Source: Micromonospora sp. WMMD1128 (lineage in GTDB: Bacteria > Actinomycetota > Actinomycetes > Mycobacteriales > Micromonosporaceae). Taken from it: DNA of 64,000 nucleotides. Every line of letters begins with the position of its first letter. The stretch's first letter is position 1. Below, piece by piece: positions 46,581 to 57,859 of this stretch. The notes beneath the pieces were generated by a model. That model saw only the letters and a list, made by a program, of their open reading frames with translations, was not told where the DNA came from and searched no databases. The stretch spans positions 6,226,001 to 6,290,000 of the forward strand of contig NZ_CP114902.1 of assembly GCF_027497235.1 (NCBI RefSeq), in the 5' to 3' direction. The translations under genes were made by a program, and so were the position numbers.

Positions 46581-46949
46581 TCAGCGAGCCTTCTTGGTGG
46601 CCCGCTTCCGCGGCGGGGTGAGCAGATCCGCGATCGTGGCGATCGCGGTCGGCACCAGCCGGTAGTACGCCCAGACCCCGCGCTTCTCCCGCTCCAGCAA
46701 GCCGGCCTCGGTGAGGATTCGCAGGTGGTGGCTGACCGTCGGCTGCGAGAGGCCGAGCGGCGCGGTGAGGTCACACACGCACGCCTCCCCCTCGGGAGCC
46801 GACTGGATCAGGCTGAGCAGCCGCAGCCGGGCGGGGTCGGCGAGGGCCTTGAGGACCCCCGCAAGCCGCTCGGCATCGGCGCGTTCGATCGGCTCGCCGG
46901 CAAGCGGCGAGATCTGAGGCATGGTCATTTCAGCCAACGCAGTTCCCAC
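46581..46949 (-). CDS. ArsR/SmtB-family metalloregulator
   Basis: A 122-residue winged-helix repressor. LAGVLKALADPARLRLLSLI leads into the HTH (LTAPLGLSQPTVSHHLRILTEAGLL) and wing (REKRGVWAYYRL). EACVCDLT just before the recognition region matches the Cys-x-Cys metal/arsenite site of ArsR-type sensors, so it probably senses a thiophilic metal. The GTG at 46949 has GGAAGG at 9 nt; ATG at 46958 is possible. No metal-resistance gene is adjacent; pyrE lies upstream on the same strand. Confidence 0.82.
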   Translation of the reverse strand: MGTALAEMTMPQISPLAGEPIERADAERLAGVLKALADPARLRLLSLIQSAPEGEACVCDLTAPLGLSQPTVSHHLRILTEAGLLEREKRGVWAYYRLVPTAIATIADLLTPPRKRATKKAR

Positions 46950-47015
46950 GTATTCCATCCTTCCACCAGCAGCATCGATCCGCCTGCATATCAGCAGGAC
47001 CGAATCGACAAACTT

Positions 47016-47555
47016 TTACGCCACAAGGCCGAGGTCAGCCAACGTATAGGCCGCCCGATAGGGCAATCCGGCGGCTCGCACCGCGTCGCCGGCGCCTCGA
47101 TCAACAATAACCGCCACACCCACCACCTCGGCTCCGGCCTCACGCAATGCCTCGATGGCGGTCAACACACTTCCACCCGTCGTCGAGGTGTCCTCCACCG
47201 CCAGGACCCGACGTCCGGCCACGTCCGGACCTTCGATCCGCCGTTGGAGGCCGTGCGCCTTGCCCGCCTTACGGACCACGAACGCATCCAGCGGTCGGTC
47301 GCTGCCGCTTGAGGCGTGCAGCATCGCGACGGCCACCGGATCGGCGCCCAGGGTCAGTCCGCCGACCGCGTCGTACGCCCAGTCCGCGGTGAGGTCGCGC
47401 ATCACCCGGCCGATCAGGGGGGCGGCCTGGTGATGGAGCGTGACGCGACGCAAATCGACGTACCAGTCCGCCTCACGGCCGGACGAGAGCACCACCCGAC
47501 CGTGGACCACAGCCAGGTCAGTGATGAATTTACGCAGGTCGTCGTGGTCCCCCAT
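47016..47555 (-). CDS. pyrE: Orotate phosphoribosyltransferase
   Basis: Makes orotidine monophosphate from orotate and PRPP. The 179-residue enzyme has KAGKAHGLQRRIEG (catalytic Lys/His loop) and the PRPP motif VLAVEDTSTTGGSVLTAIEAL. ATG at 47555 (MGDHDDLRKFI) is the family start; a longer in-frame reading is Arg/Pro-rich and unlikely. The SDR gene lies upstream at about 160 nt on the same strand. Confidence 0.95.
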   Translation of the reverse strand: MGDHDDLRKFITDLAVVHGRVVLSSGREADWYVDLRRVTLHHQAAPLIGRVMRDLTADWAYDAVGGLTLGADPVAVAMLHASSGSDRPLDAFVVRKAGKAHGLQRRIEGPDVAGRRVLAVEDTSTTGGSVLTAIEALREAGAEVVGVAVIVDRGAGDAVRAAGLPYRAAYTLADLGLVA

Positions 47556-47712
47556 GGCGATGAGCGTACTTCGCAAGTCTGTGCGCCGTCTGTGGGGTCC
47601 ACCCGGATCAGCCCTGGGGGCGACCGATGTGTGGCAATGCTCGGCTACGCTGCGCGACCGTCCATCCCGGTCTGCCGGTGAGTCCGGGCCGGTCGGCGAC
47701 ACGGCCGCCGGG

Positions 47713-48513
47713 TCAGCCGCGGGCCCGGTCGACCTTGCCCCGGGTGTCCCGGGTGAAGCCGCGCAGCAGCCGCTTCGGCGCGTGCCGCAGCCCGGCCACG
47801 GCCAGCTTGTATTTCCAGTCCGGAACGCTCACGAGCTTGCCTTTTCGCAGGTCACGCAGCCCTTCGTCGACCACCTCGTCGGCCCGCAGCCAGGCCCACG
47901 CGGGCAGTCGCGACATGTCGATGCCGGCGCGCTCATGGTTGCCGGTGCGCGTGTAGCCGGGGCACAACGCCATCACGCGCACACCGAGCGGAGCCACCGA
48001 TTGGCCGATCGACTCACTGAAATTCGTCACCCACGCCTTGCTGGCCGAATAGGTGGATCCCGGCATGGGAACGCCAAAACCCGCAACCGAAGAGACATTT
48101 ATCACTGCCCCTTCGCCCCGTTCGATCATCGGGGCGAGGGCCGCGTGCGTCAACCGGAGCACCGCCAGCACGTTGAGCCGGATCAATCGGGCCTCGTCCG
48201 AGGTCGCCGACCTGACGAACGGGGTGTTCAGGCTGACCCCGGCATTGTTCACCAGCAGGTCCACCGGCGGGCCGGCGGTCAGCAGGCGTTCCACGGTCGC
48301 GCAGCCGTCGTCGGTGGACAGATCGGCCGGGACCGGCGTCACCTCCCCGCCGTGCCGGCCGGTCAGCTCGGCCGCCATCGCGTCGAGCCGGGCCGTGTCC
48401 CGGGCCACCAGGACCACATCCCAGCCGTCGGCGGCGAGCCGGTGGGCGAACGCCGCACCGATGCCCAGGCTGGCGCCGGTCACCAGGGCACGGCGTCGGG
48501 TGGGGCCGGTCAT
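47713..48513 (-). CDS. Short-chain dehydrogenase/reductase
   Basis: A 266-residue NAD(P)-dependent oxidoreductase of unknown substrate. Motifs: ALVTGASLGIGAAFA (cofactor glycines), NNAGVS, NVSSVAGFGVPMPGSTYSAS with Ser and Tyr, KAW with the Lys, and LCPGYTRTG. The C-terminal LRHAPKRLLRGFTRDTRGK is basic. The ATG overlaps the stop of the upstream membrane-protein gene by 4 nt (ATGA). Confidence 0.88.
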   Translation of the reverse strand: MTGPTRRRALVTGASLGIGAAFAHRLAADGWDVVLVARDTARLDAMAAELTGRHGGEVTPVPADLSTDDGCATVERLLTAGPPVDLLVNNAGVSLNTPFVRSATSDEARLIRLNVLAVLRLTHAALAPMIERGEGAVINVSSVAGFGVPMPGSTYSASKAWVTNFSESIGQSVAPLGVRVMALCPGYTRTGNHERAGIDMSRLPAWAWLRADEVVDEGLRDLRKGKLVSVPDWKYKLAVAGLRHAPKRLLRGFTRDTRGKVDRARG

Positions 48514-49226
48514 GGCATGCCCTCAGGTCGTGGCGGGGGCCCGGCCGGCGGCGGGGCCAGGCCCGCCGGCGGTCCCCACGGCGTCGGCCCGGAGACGGGA
48601 GCGCCGGACACCGAACCGCCGAAGCCGGTCACCGGGCCGGACGACGGACCCGGCACGGTCGTACGGCGGTGCAGGAAGCCGCCGGCGGACGGCAGCGTGA
48701 GCAGCGCGGCGACCACCAGGTAGCCGAGGACCTGCGCCACCGACAGCGCCGCGTTCACCGGGATCCACCAGGCCGGGTACGCGTCACCGACCAGGCCCAG
48801 CAGGTCGGCGGTGGCCCGGTCGTCGGCACCGAGCCGGAGCGGTGCGGCCCGCTGCCCCACGAGGGCCGCGAGCCCGCAGCAGCCGCAGAGCAACCCCAGC
48901 CCGGCGACCACCCAGGTGGCCATCCGCGCGCCCGGGCGACCGGCGAGCAGGCCGAGGGCGAGCCCGACCAGCAGCAGCGCGGCCAGCACGCCGAGTACGG
49001 CGGCAAGCACGGTCGAGCCGCGCAGCAGACCGGCCACCCGGTCGATGTCGCCGCCGCCCGCGCCGGTGCCCTGCGCGGCGGCCCGGAACCGGTCCACCGT
49101 GCCGCCGGCGACCACCAGGTTCGTCACCGCGTAGGCCACGGCGCCGACCGCCATCAGCAGCAGCACCGCCACCGCCGCGACGACCGTGGCCGGCCGGCGG
49201 GGCGCGGCCCGATCGGGGTACGACAC
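48510..49226 (-). CDS. Four-helix membrane protein with Pro-rich tail
   Basis: A 238-residue membrane protein of unknown function. Helices are predicted at about 16-38, 70-94, 103-122 and 150-178. The last 55 residues are Pro/Gly-rich (GPSSGPVTGFGGSVSGAPVS...), probably cytoplasmic. Start is GTG at 49226. It is coupled to the SDR gene. The layout and tail resemble the next gene upstream, suggesting paralogy. Confidence 0.65.
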   Translation of the reverse strand: MSYPDRAAPRRPATVVAAVAVLLLMAVGAVAYAVTNLVVAGGTVDRFRAAAQGTGAGGGDIDRVAGLLRGSTVLAAVLGVLAALLLVGLALGLLAGRPGARMATWVVAGLGLLCGCCGLAALVGQRAAPLRLGADDRATADLLGLVGDAYPAWWIPVNAALSVAQVLGYLVVAALLTLPSAGGFLHRRTTVPGPSSGPVTGFGGSVSGAPVSGPTPWGPPAGLAPPPAGPPPRPEGMP

Positions 49227-49298
49227 GACGAGTCCCTCCGGTAGGCGTCGGCTTGCAACCTACTCGGAGGGACCGTCGGCGTCGCTGTTATCCGGTCG

Positions 49299-50111
49299 TC
49301 AACTTCCGGCGGGCGGCTCCGGGTCGCGGCGCTCGCCCGGCTGACCGGTCGGCCCGGCCGGCGGCTGCCCACCCGGCGCGGGCGGCGGACCACCAGCCGG
49401 CGGACCACCAGCCGGCTGGCCGGGGGTCGACGGGTACGCCGGATCGCCCGACTGCCCCGGCGTCGACGGATACCCCGGGTCGCCCGACTGGCCCGGGGCC
49501 GGCGGGTACGCCGGGTACGCGCCGCCCGGGACCGGCGGCTCCCAGCCGGCCTTCGGCTTGCGGAAGAACTCGTTCGCCTTCGGCAGCGCCAGCAGGATCA
49601 GCGCGCCCAGCAGGGCGAGCAGCGCGATCAGGCCGAGCAGCGTGCTGACCGGCGTGTGCCAGGACGGCAGCGCGTCCTCCACCCGGCGCTGGACCTCCTG
49701 CGTGCTCGGCAGGTCGCCGCTGGTGTTGCCGCCGCTGCCCATCATGCCGCCGGAGGCGCCGCTGAGCAGTCCGCCGCCGGTGCAGCAGAGCAGGATGCCG
49801 CCCACCACCCAGGTGGTGATCCGGGAGGCGTTCTTCCCCCGGTTGTTGAGCATCGCGAGGACGACCAGCCCGATCGCGAGCAGCAGCGTCAGCACGGACG
49901 AGCCGATGGTGAAGGCGTACGCGATGTCGCCTGCCGACTCGGCCGAGGTGCCGGCGTAGGCGTCCGCCATCACGTCGCGGATCTTGCCGATGACGGCGAG
50001 CGTCACGATCAGGTTCAGCACCTGGATGACGGCGACGAGAATGAGCAGCCAACTGGAAAGCGTCACCACACTGGGACGCGCGCGGGGCGTGGTGCCCGGA
50101 GCATCGACCAT
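49299..50111 (-). CDS. Membrane protein with Pro/Gly-rich tail
   Basis: A 270-residue protein with helices at about 17-42, 70-90, 100-120 and 168-190. The C-terminal Pro/Gly-rich tail includes tandem PGQSGDPGYPSTPGQSGDPA units and ends ERRDPEPPAGS. It shares layout (paired N-terminal helices, a GGxxL stretch with Cys-Cys after a WVVGG helix, Pro tail) with the protein encoded downstream. ATG at 50111 has GGGAGGGAG. The role is unknown. Confidence 0.65.
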   Translation of the reverse strand: MVDAPGTTPRARPSVVTLSSWLLILVAVIQVLNLIVTLAVIGKIRDVMADAYAGTSAESAGDIAYAFTIGSSVLTLLLAIGLVVLAMLNNRGKNASRITTWVVGGILLCCTGGGLLSGASGGMMGSGGNTSGDLPSTQEVQRRVEDALPSWHTPVSTLLGLIALLALLGALILLALPKANEFFRKPKAGWEPPVPGGAYPAYPPAPGQSGDPGYPSTPGQSGDPAYPSTPGQPAGGPPAGGPPPAPGGQPPAGPTGQPGERRDPEPPAGS

Positions 50112-50232
50112 GATTCTCCCTCCCTGGATCAGATGACCACCGTAGCGATCTCTGGCCAGGTGGGCACGGTAGGAAGGGCTCAGTGGTCGGCGGCGCGGCG
50201 CAGCCGCCGGCGGCCGGCGCACGTTCCGAAAC

Positions 50233-51801
50233 CTAGTAGCCCCGCCACTCCTCGCGGGCGTACTCCAGCACCCTGGGTCGCAGCAGCGTGGAGGCGGGCA
50301 CGTCGATCCGGCCGCGGTCGGCGGGGAACGTGGCGGCGGCGGCGAGCACCTCCGGGGTGAGGAAGCGCAGCGGCGGCGCGTCGGCCGGCAGCCCCAGTTC
50401 GGGGGCGGTGCCGCCCGGTGCGGCGAGCACGAATCCCCAGTCACCGAAGCTCGGCACGTCGACGTGGTAGGGCACGGTGGCGAAGCCCGCCTCCCGCACC
50501 GACCGTTCGATGGACCAGTACGACCGGGGCGCGAAGTAGGGCGAGCCGGACTGCACGACAAGCCGCCCGCCGGGGGCGAGCACCGGGCGGATCAGCGTGT
50601 AGAACTCGACCGTGTAGAGCTTCGCGGTGGCCGTCTCGTCCGGGTCGGGCAGGTCGGCGATCACCACGTCGAAGCGTTGCGTGGCGGTCCGCAGCCAGCC
50701 GAACGCGTCCAGGTTGAGCACCCGCAGCCGGGGGTCGGCGAGGGACCGGTGGTTGAGGTCGCGCAGTTGCGGTTCGCTGCGGGCCAGCGCCACCACGGCC
50801 GGGTCGAGGTCGACGAGCGTCACCGAGCGCACGTCCGGATATTTGAGGATCTCCCGCGCGGCCAGCCCGTCGCCGGCGCCGAGCACCAGCACGTCGCCGT
50901 GCGGCCCGCGCATGGCCGGGTGCACGAGCGCCTCGTGGTAGCGGTATTCGTCGACGGAACTGAACTGGAGGTCACCGTTGAGGAACAGCCGCAGGTCGGT
51001 GTCGGTGTGGCCGACCTCCCGCACCGACCGGGTCAGCACGATCTCCTGGTAGCGGCTGCGTTCGGCGTGCACCACCGGGTCCCGGTAGAGCTGCTGGCGG
51101 GCGGTCACCTCGAAGTCGTGTGCGGTGACCCACGCGTACCCAAGAAGCAGACCGACCACGACGGAGCCGGCGCCCAGACCGACCCGCGCCCGGCGGCCGA
51201 GGTCGTCGCGGAACACGGTGAGGACGAGCGCCACGCCGGCGACCGCGTTCACCGCGCCGACCACGAGCGCGCCCTTGAGCTGGCCGAAGACCGGCATCAG
51301 CAGGAACGGGAAGGCCAGCCCGCCGAGCAGCGCGCCGACGTAGTCGGCGGCGAACAGGTCGGCCACCGCGCTGCCCGCGGACTGCTCCCGGATGCGTTGC
51401 AGCATCACCATGAGCAGCGGGATCTCCGCGCCGATCAGCAGGCCGAGCACGAACGCGGTGCCGACGAGCGCCGGGCCGTAGAGGTCGAGCCAGGCGAACG
51501 CGGCGTAGAGGCCGAGCACGGAGAGGCCGCCGAGCAGTGCCAGGGTCAGCTCGATCGCGGCGAACGCGGGCGCCGCGCGGGACTGCAACGGCTTCGCCAC
51601 GAGCGCGCCGACGCCCATCGCGAAGACCATCACGCCGAGCACGATCGACGCCTGGCCGACCGCGTCGCCGATCAGGTAGCTGCCGAGCGCGACCAGCGCC
51701 AGCTCGTACACCAGGCCGCAGGCCGCGCAGACGAAGACCGCGAGCAGGACCGCCGCGCGGGCCGCCCGCCACCGTGGCCGCGCGGGCGCGTCGGTGGTCA
51801 C
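50233..51801 (-). CDS. Membrane-anchored spermidine-synthase-like protein
   Basis: A 522-residue protein with about seven membrane helices (residues 15-215) and a C-terminal class I methyltransferase-fold domain of the polyamine aminopropyltransferase type: RYQEIVLTRS, LFLNGDLQFSSVDEYRYHEALVHPA, VLVLGAGDGLAAREILKY, VTLVDLDPAVVALAR, VVIADLPDPDE (catalytic Asp region). Such fusions may modify polyamines or related amines at the membrane. Start is GTG at 51801, overlapping the upstream gene by 4 nt. It is last in the DUF4178-DUF2617-DUF4247-DUF350 operon. Confidence 0.82.
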   Translation of the reverse strand: MTTDAPARPRWRAARAAVLLAVFVCAACGLVYELALVALGSYLIGDAVGQASIVLGVMVFAMGVGALVAKPLQSRAAPAFAAIELTLALLGGLSVLGLYAAFAWLDLYGPALVGTAFVLGLLIGAEIPLLMVMLQRIREQSAGSAVADLFAADYVGALLGGLAFPFLLMPVFGQLKGALVVGAVNAVAGVALVLTVFRDDLGRRARVGLGAGSVVVGLLLGYAWVTAHDFEVTARQQLYRDPVVHAERSRYQEIVLTRSVREVGHTDTDLRLFLNGDLQFSSVDEYRYHEALVHPAMRGPHGDVLVLGAGDGLAAREILKYPDVRSVTLVDLDPAVVALARSEPQLRDLNHRSLADPRLRVLNLDAFGWLRTATQRFDVVIADLPDPDETATAKLYTVEFYTLIRPVLAPGGRLVVQSGSPYFAPRSYWSIERSVREAGFATVPYHVDVPSFGDWGFVLAAPGGTAPELGLPADAPPLRFLTPEVLAAAATFPADRGRIDVPASTLLRPRVLEYAREEWRGY

Positions 51802-52574
51802 GCTTTCTCCCGGGTACGCCCGGCGGCGCCCGCCCCGGCGCGCTTCGCGGGTCCGCCGCCCCGGAGCTGCCGGTTTCTCTGTCGCACGCCCACCGCGATG
51901 AACAGCGCGGCGACCAGCAGGAGGACGGCGGCGGCGACCAGCCAGCCCCAACGGTCCCGCAGCAGGTCGTTGCCGGCGTCCGGCAGCGGGGCCGCGGTGC
52001 CGGTCGGCGTCGCGGTGCCGGTGGGGACGGGATCGGCCAGCCCGGCCTCGGCGGCGAGCAGCGGCAGCACGGTCGCCGCGCGGGTGATCGCCCAGCCGGG
52101 CTCGTCGACGAAGGCGTCCTCGTTCAGCCCGAAGCGGCTCAGCCCCGAGGCGATCGGATAGAGGTCGGCCGGCTCGATGTCGGTGGAGCCGTCGACGCCG
52201 ATGCTCGCCGAGTCCCGCGACTCGCTGCTGGAGGAGGTGTAGCGCACGACGGCGGAGACCTCGATCCAGCGGGGGCACCGTGGGTCGTCCCGCACCGGCA
52301 CCTGCTCACCCAGGTTGGAGCCGACACTGATCTCGGTGCTGTAGTCGTGCAGCACCCAGCCGTAGCAGATGCCCTGGCCGGCGGTCGCCGCCGCCAGGAG
52401 CGGCACGGTGGCGGTCCGCTGCTCGGTCGTCGGTGTGGGAACGTCGGTGCTCTCGCCGCCGTTGATGATCCCGATGACGCAGGGCACGCCGATGGCAAGC
52501 GAGACGATGACCCAGACCAGCACCGTCGTGCCCCGCTTGTTCTTCGCCTTCGCGGCGGCGCCCTTGGCGGTCAT
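51798..52574 (-). CDS. Two-helix membrane protein with extracellular domain
   Basis: A 258-residue protein. One helix near the N-terminus (VLVWVIVSLAIGVPCVIGII), an external domain of about 150 residues (ICYGWVLHDYSTEISVG, WIEVSAVVRYTSSSSES), a Pro/Thr linker and a second helix (WGWLVAAAVLLLVAALFIAV) before a basic end. Not a recognised family; present in operons of this kind (inference). The ATG overlaps the DUF350 stop by one base, and its stop overlaps the SpeE-like GTG by 4 nt. Confidence 0.7.
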   Translation of the reverse strand: MTAKGAAAKAKNKRGTTVLVWVIVSLAIGVPCVIGIINGGESTDVPTPTTEQRTATVPLLAAATAGQGICYGWVLHDYSTEISVGSNLGEQVPVRDDPRCPRWIEVSAVVRYTSSSSESRDSASIGVDGSTDIEPADLYPIASGLSRFGLNEDAFVDEPGWAITRAATVLPLLAAEAGLADPVPTGTATPTGTAAPLPDAGNDLLRDRWGWLVAAAVLLLVAALFIAVGVRQRNRQLRGGGPAKRAGAGAAGRTREKA

Positions 52575-52996
52575 CAGCTGATCGCGGCGGCGATGATCGC
52601 GCCGGTGGCGACGTGCACGGTGGCGGAGATCCAGACCGCCGGGTGCGGTTCCGGGTCGACCAGCAGCTCACCGAGCTTGCCGGGGGTGGCCACGTCGAGC
52701 AGCACGAAGGCCGCCGCCATGATCACCAGGCCGAGGAATCCGTACGCGGCGGAGCCGACCAGGCCGAGCACGAAGTCGTCGGCGCTGGACACGATCGCGG
52801 CGACCACGACGGTGCCGACGCCGAGCAGGTTGGAGGCGAGCAGCAGCGTCGCGTTGCGGTTGCGCTCGGCCCAGATCAGCTCGTGGAGCTTGCCGGGGGT
52901 GGCCAGGTCGACAAGCAGGTAGCCGACGGCCATCAGGACCACGCCGACCACGCCGTAGGCGAGGGTGACCAGCAGATCGGTGACGAGATGCTGCAC
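52574..52996 (-). CDS. DUF350 membrane protein
   Basis: A 140-residue membrane protein made of two similar halves, each with two helices and the mark LLVDLATPGKLHELI (first half) or VLLDVATPGKLGELL (second half). This is the DUF350 (YjfL-like) fold. Start is GTG at 52996 (VQHLVTDLLVT) after GGAG. DUF350 is known in E. coli from the yjf operon next to a glutathionylspermidine-synthase-like gene, so a recurring link with polyamine-type enzymes is suggestive. Confidence 0.85.
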   Translation of the reverse strand: MQHLVTDLLVTLAYGVVGVVLMAVGYLLVDLATPGKLHELIWAERNRNATLLLASNLLGVGTVVVAAIVSSADDFVLGLVGSAAYGFLGLVIMAAAFVLLDVATPGKLGELLVDPEPHPAVWISATVHVATGAIIAAAIS

Positions 52997-53027
52997 AGGA
53001 GACTCCAGGGTGAGGGGGTCGGACGGG

Positions 53028-53453
53028 CTACTTGCCGGCGCCGGGGCCGCCGCCCCGGACGGTGCTGCCTCGGCCCCAGCCCCAGCTGTTGCCGACAATG
53101 CCGTGATAGCGGGGGTACGCCGTGGTCATCCGCTCCAGCAGGATCACCGAGCCGACGGCGAGCGGGAGGATCACCACCGAGTCGTCGTCGTAGCGCAGGT
53201 AGACGCCGCTGCCGTCGACGTACTGGTCGGCCGGCTGCCAGGCGTCGGTGATCTGCTTCGACACCTGGCTGGGCGACTTGTTCGAGGTGTAGGCGACCGC
53301 CTGCGAGCCGATGTCCCGCCCGGACGCCCGGGAGTAGTGGTCCTTCACATAGCCGCGGGGCGAGAAGTTGCCGTAGAAGATCGAGAAGGCGGCGACGAGC
53401 ACGCCGACGACGGCGACCGCCACGCCCACCACGAACCACCGTCGGTACGTCAC
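53028..53453 (-). CDS. DUF4247 family protein
   Basis: A 141-residue protein with one N-terminal membrane helix (WFVVGVAVAVVGVLVAAFSIF) and an external domain: YVKDHYSRASGRDIGSQAVAYTS, SQVSKQITDAWQPAD, LRYDDDSVVILPL, and a Gly-rich WGWGRG tail. This matches DUF4247, of unknown function. The GTG at 53453 overlaps the DUF2617 stop by 4 nt. Confidence 0.8.
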   Translation of the reverse strand: MTYRRWFVVGVAVAVVGVLVAAFSIFYGNFSPRGYVKDHYSRASGRDIGSQAVAYTSNKSPSQVSKQITDAWQPADQYVDGSGVYLRYDDDSVVILPLAVGSVILLERMTTAYPRYHGIVGNSWGWGRGSTVRGGGPGAGK

Positions 53454-53944
53454 AGCTCTTCCACCACCGTCTCGGTCAGGACCAGCTCGTTTGTCTGCGG
53501 GTAGGCGTGCCAGGTGCGCCAGGCGACCGCGCCGTCGGGTGGGTCGGGCCGGACGGCGAGCGCGGTGACCGCGTCCTCGTCGCCGGGAAACACACCGACG
53601 AGCGCGTGCGGGTCGTCGGCCAGCTCGGCGCGGAGCGCCGCAACCCGGGCGCGCAGTCCGTCGCCGGTCGGCCGGAGCACCGTGGCGGTGAACCGGTAGC
53701 CGGTGGTCGCGTCGTGCAGCGCGTCCGGCAGGTGCGGCCGGCGGCCGGGCAGGCAGGCGACCGTCTCGGTGAGCGCGCCGGCGACGACCTGGTGGGAGGC
53801 GCCGAGCAGGCGCAACCGCAGTGGTCGACCGCCGGGCAGGTCGAGGTCGCGGACGGCGAGCGCCGGCAGCTCCGGGCCGCCGAGGGACAGGCTGAGGTCG
53901 GCGGCGCGGCTGTCGACGTACGGGGCCGCGAGGGCGATGAGCAC
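53450..53944 (-). CDS. DUF2617 family protein
   Basis: A 164-residue cytoplasmic protein. Features: SLGGPELPALAVRDLDLPG, RLRLLGASHQVV, GYRFTATVLRP, LVGVFPGDEDAVTAL, and WRTWHAYPQTNELVLTET, which is the DUF2617 signature. The function is unknown. ATG at 53944 follows DUF4178 by 2 nt, and its stop overlaps DUF4247. Confidence 0.82.
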   Translation of the reverse strand: MLIALAAPYVDSRAADLSLSLGGPELPALAVRDLDLPGGRPLRLRLLGASHQVVAGALTETVACLPGRRPHLPDALHDATTGYRFTATVLRPTGDGLRARVAALRAELADDPHALVGVFPGDEDAVTALAVRPDPPDGAVAWRTWHAYPQTNELVLTETVVEEL

Positions 53945-53946
53945 GC

Positions 53947-54579
53947 TCAGTTCACCTGGTCCGCGCCGCCCTGGGGGTAGATCATCACCTCGGCGCGGCG
54001 CAGTTCCTCGCCGAGGTTGACCTCCCAGCCGGCCTCGCCGTACGCCTCGAACGACAGTCGGGCCCCGCCGGGCGCCTGGTAGTCGTGGTAACGCATGGTG
54101 CCGTGCGGGTCGAGACCGGTGCCCTCGGTCGCGGTGTAACGGGCCTGGCCGGACTCGTCCCAGTTGTAGCGGCGACCGGCGATCTCCAGCGTCGGGGCGC
54201 CGGGCGTGACGGTGGCCCCCGGCTCGCTGGCCCAGAGCACCAGCTCCAGGTCCGGATCCGCCTCGACGGAGAGCCAGCGCTTCACCCCACCGGCGTCGTC
54301 GAGCAGGTGCTCCGCCCAGCTCCAGCCGCCCTCGACCAGGTGCACCGAGCCACGCACGGTGTACGGCACCTGGCGGATCTCGACGATGTCGCCGGGCTTG
54401 AGCGCGCGCGGGTCGCCGCGCAGCACGTCCGTGTCCCGGTCCCGGAACGGGTCACCGGGTGCCGCCTTCGGGCGCGGCGTCGAGCGGGACCTGCGCAGCG
54501 CGACCACGGCGATCACCACACCGGCCACCCCGAGCAGGCACCCCAGCGTGGCCACCACGTACGCCACCGAACCGTTCAT
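53947..54579 (-). CDS. DUF4178 family membrane protein
   Basis: A 210-residue protein: one N-terminal helix (VAYVVATLGCLLGVAGVVIAVVAL), then a DUF4178 beta-domain (LKPGDIVEIRQVPYTVRGSV, WAEHLLDD, WLSVEADPDLELVLW, GRRYNWDESGQARYTATEGT, YHDYQAPGGARLSFEAYG). ATG at 54579 has GGGGGAGG upstream. First gene of the six-gene operon ending at the spermidine-synthase-like gene. In Gram-negatives related domains occur with PspA and DUF350 proteins. Confidence 0.82.
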   Translation of the reverse strand: MNGSVAYVVATLGCLLGVAGVVIAVVALRRSRSTPRPKAAPGDPFRDRDTDVLRGDPRALKPGDIVEIRQVPYTVRGSVHLVEGGWSWAEHLLDDAGGVKRWLSVEADPDLELVLWASEPGATVTPGAPTLEIAGRRYNWDESGQARYTATEGTGLDPHGTMRYHDYQAPGGARLSFEAYGEAGWEVNLGEELRRAEVMIYPQGGADQVN

Positions 54580-54661
54580 GAGCGCCTCCCCCAACGTGCA
54601 TTGGCGGAGACGGTAACAACCCCGCGCACCTCACCTGAACTGCCGTTCGCTGAGTGTGGGA

Positions 54662-55036
54662 TCAGCTACCGTCAGCGCCGGACAGCCGTGCGGCGGCGTA
54701 CTCACGCAGCGTCGTCCGACCCATCACGCAACCGCTGAACGTGGTGAACTCGCCGTCGTCGCCGCGCAGCCGCTCCCAGGCGTCCCGCCCGGCGGTCGGA
54801 TCGACCGCTTCGAGCAGCGTCGCCGCGTACGCCCGGCCGGCCGGCGAGCCCTTCCGGAGCAACCGCTCCACCCGCTTCCGGGCCGTCTCCGGGTGCTCGC
54901 GCAGCTCCTGCTCCAACCGCCGGTACGCCTCGGTGGCGGGCAGGATCTGCCCCGCGAACCCGACCCCACCGAAGGCCAGGGTGTCCGCGTCGTCAAGCTC
55001 CCGCACGGCCTGGTCCAGTTCCCGCTTCCCGCTCAT
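54662..55036 (-). CDS. Hypothetical helical protein
   Basis: A 124-residue soluble protein: MSGKRELDQAVRELDDAD, YRRLEQELREHPETARKRVE, AGRAYAATLLEAVDPTAG, and CVMGRTTLREYAA. The pattern of short helical repeats suggests a HEAT-like or similar fold, but no family is recognised. The gene stands alone between the DUF4178 gene and clpB. Confidence 0.6.
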   Translation of the reverse strand: MSGKRELDQAVRELDDADTLAFGGVGFAGQILPATEAYRRLEQELREHPETARKRVERLLRKGSPAGRAYAATLLEAVDPTAGRDAWERLRGDDGEFTTFSGCVMGRTTLREYAAARLSGADGS

Positions 55037-55091
55037 GCCCCACTATGTGCCCACCCCACCCATCTCTCACCCGCCCTGCCCGCTCCCACCT

Positions 55092-55153
55092 CGGTGATCA
55101 AGGAGTTTGTGTCACCTGCCGCGTCCTCGCTGACGCGAAGTCCTTGATCACCG
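55092..55153. repeat. Imperfect palindromic repeat, family D (single copy here)
   Basis: Perfect 13-nt ends CGGTGATCAAGGA and inverse, then imperfectly matched inner arms (GTTTGTGTCA against CTTCGCGTCA), centre of about 16 nt. It resembles family A in size and position (between genes) but not in sequence apart from the TGATCA core. Confidence 0.75.
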
Positions 55154-55179
55154 GGGCCGAGGGCGGGACGGGGGCAGCG

Positions 55180-55209
55180 CGAAGGCCCGGCCGGAGGGCC
55201 GGGCCTTCG
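55180..55209 (-). terminator. Hairpin terminator after clpB
   Basis: A 13-bp stem, 55180-55192 with 55197-55209, loop 4 nt, 15 nt after the clpB stop. Confidence 0.85.
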
Positions 55210-55224
55210 TCGGGGTGCCGCGGG

Positions 55225-57816
<2,592 letters not shown>

Positions 57817-57859
57817 GGGCTCCCCCGGGATCGGCGTGTCCACTGGAAACGACACAACC

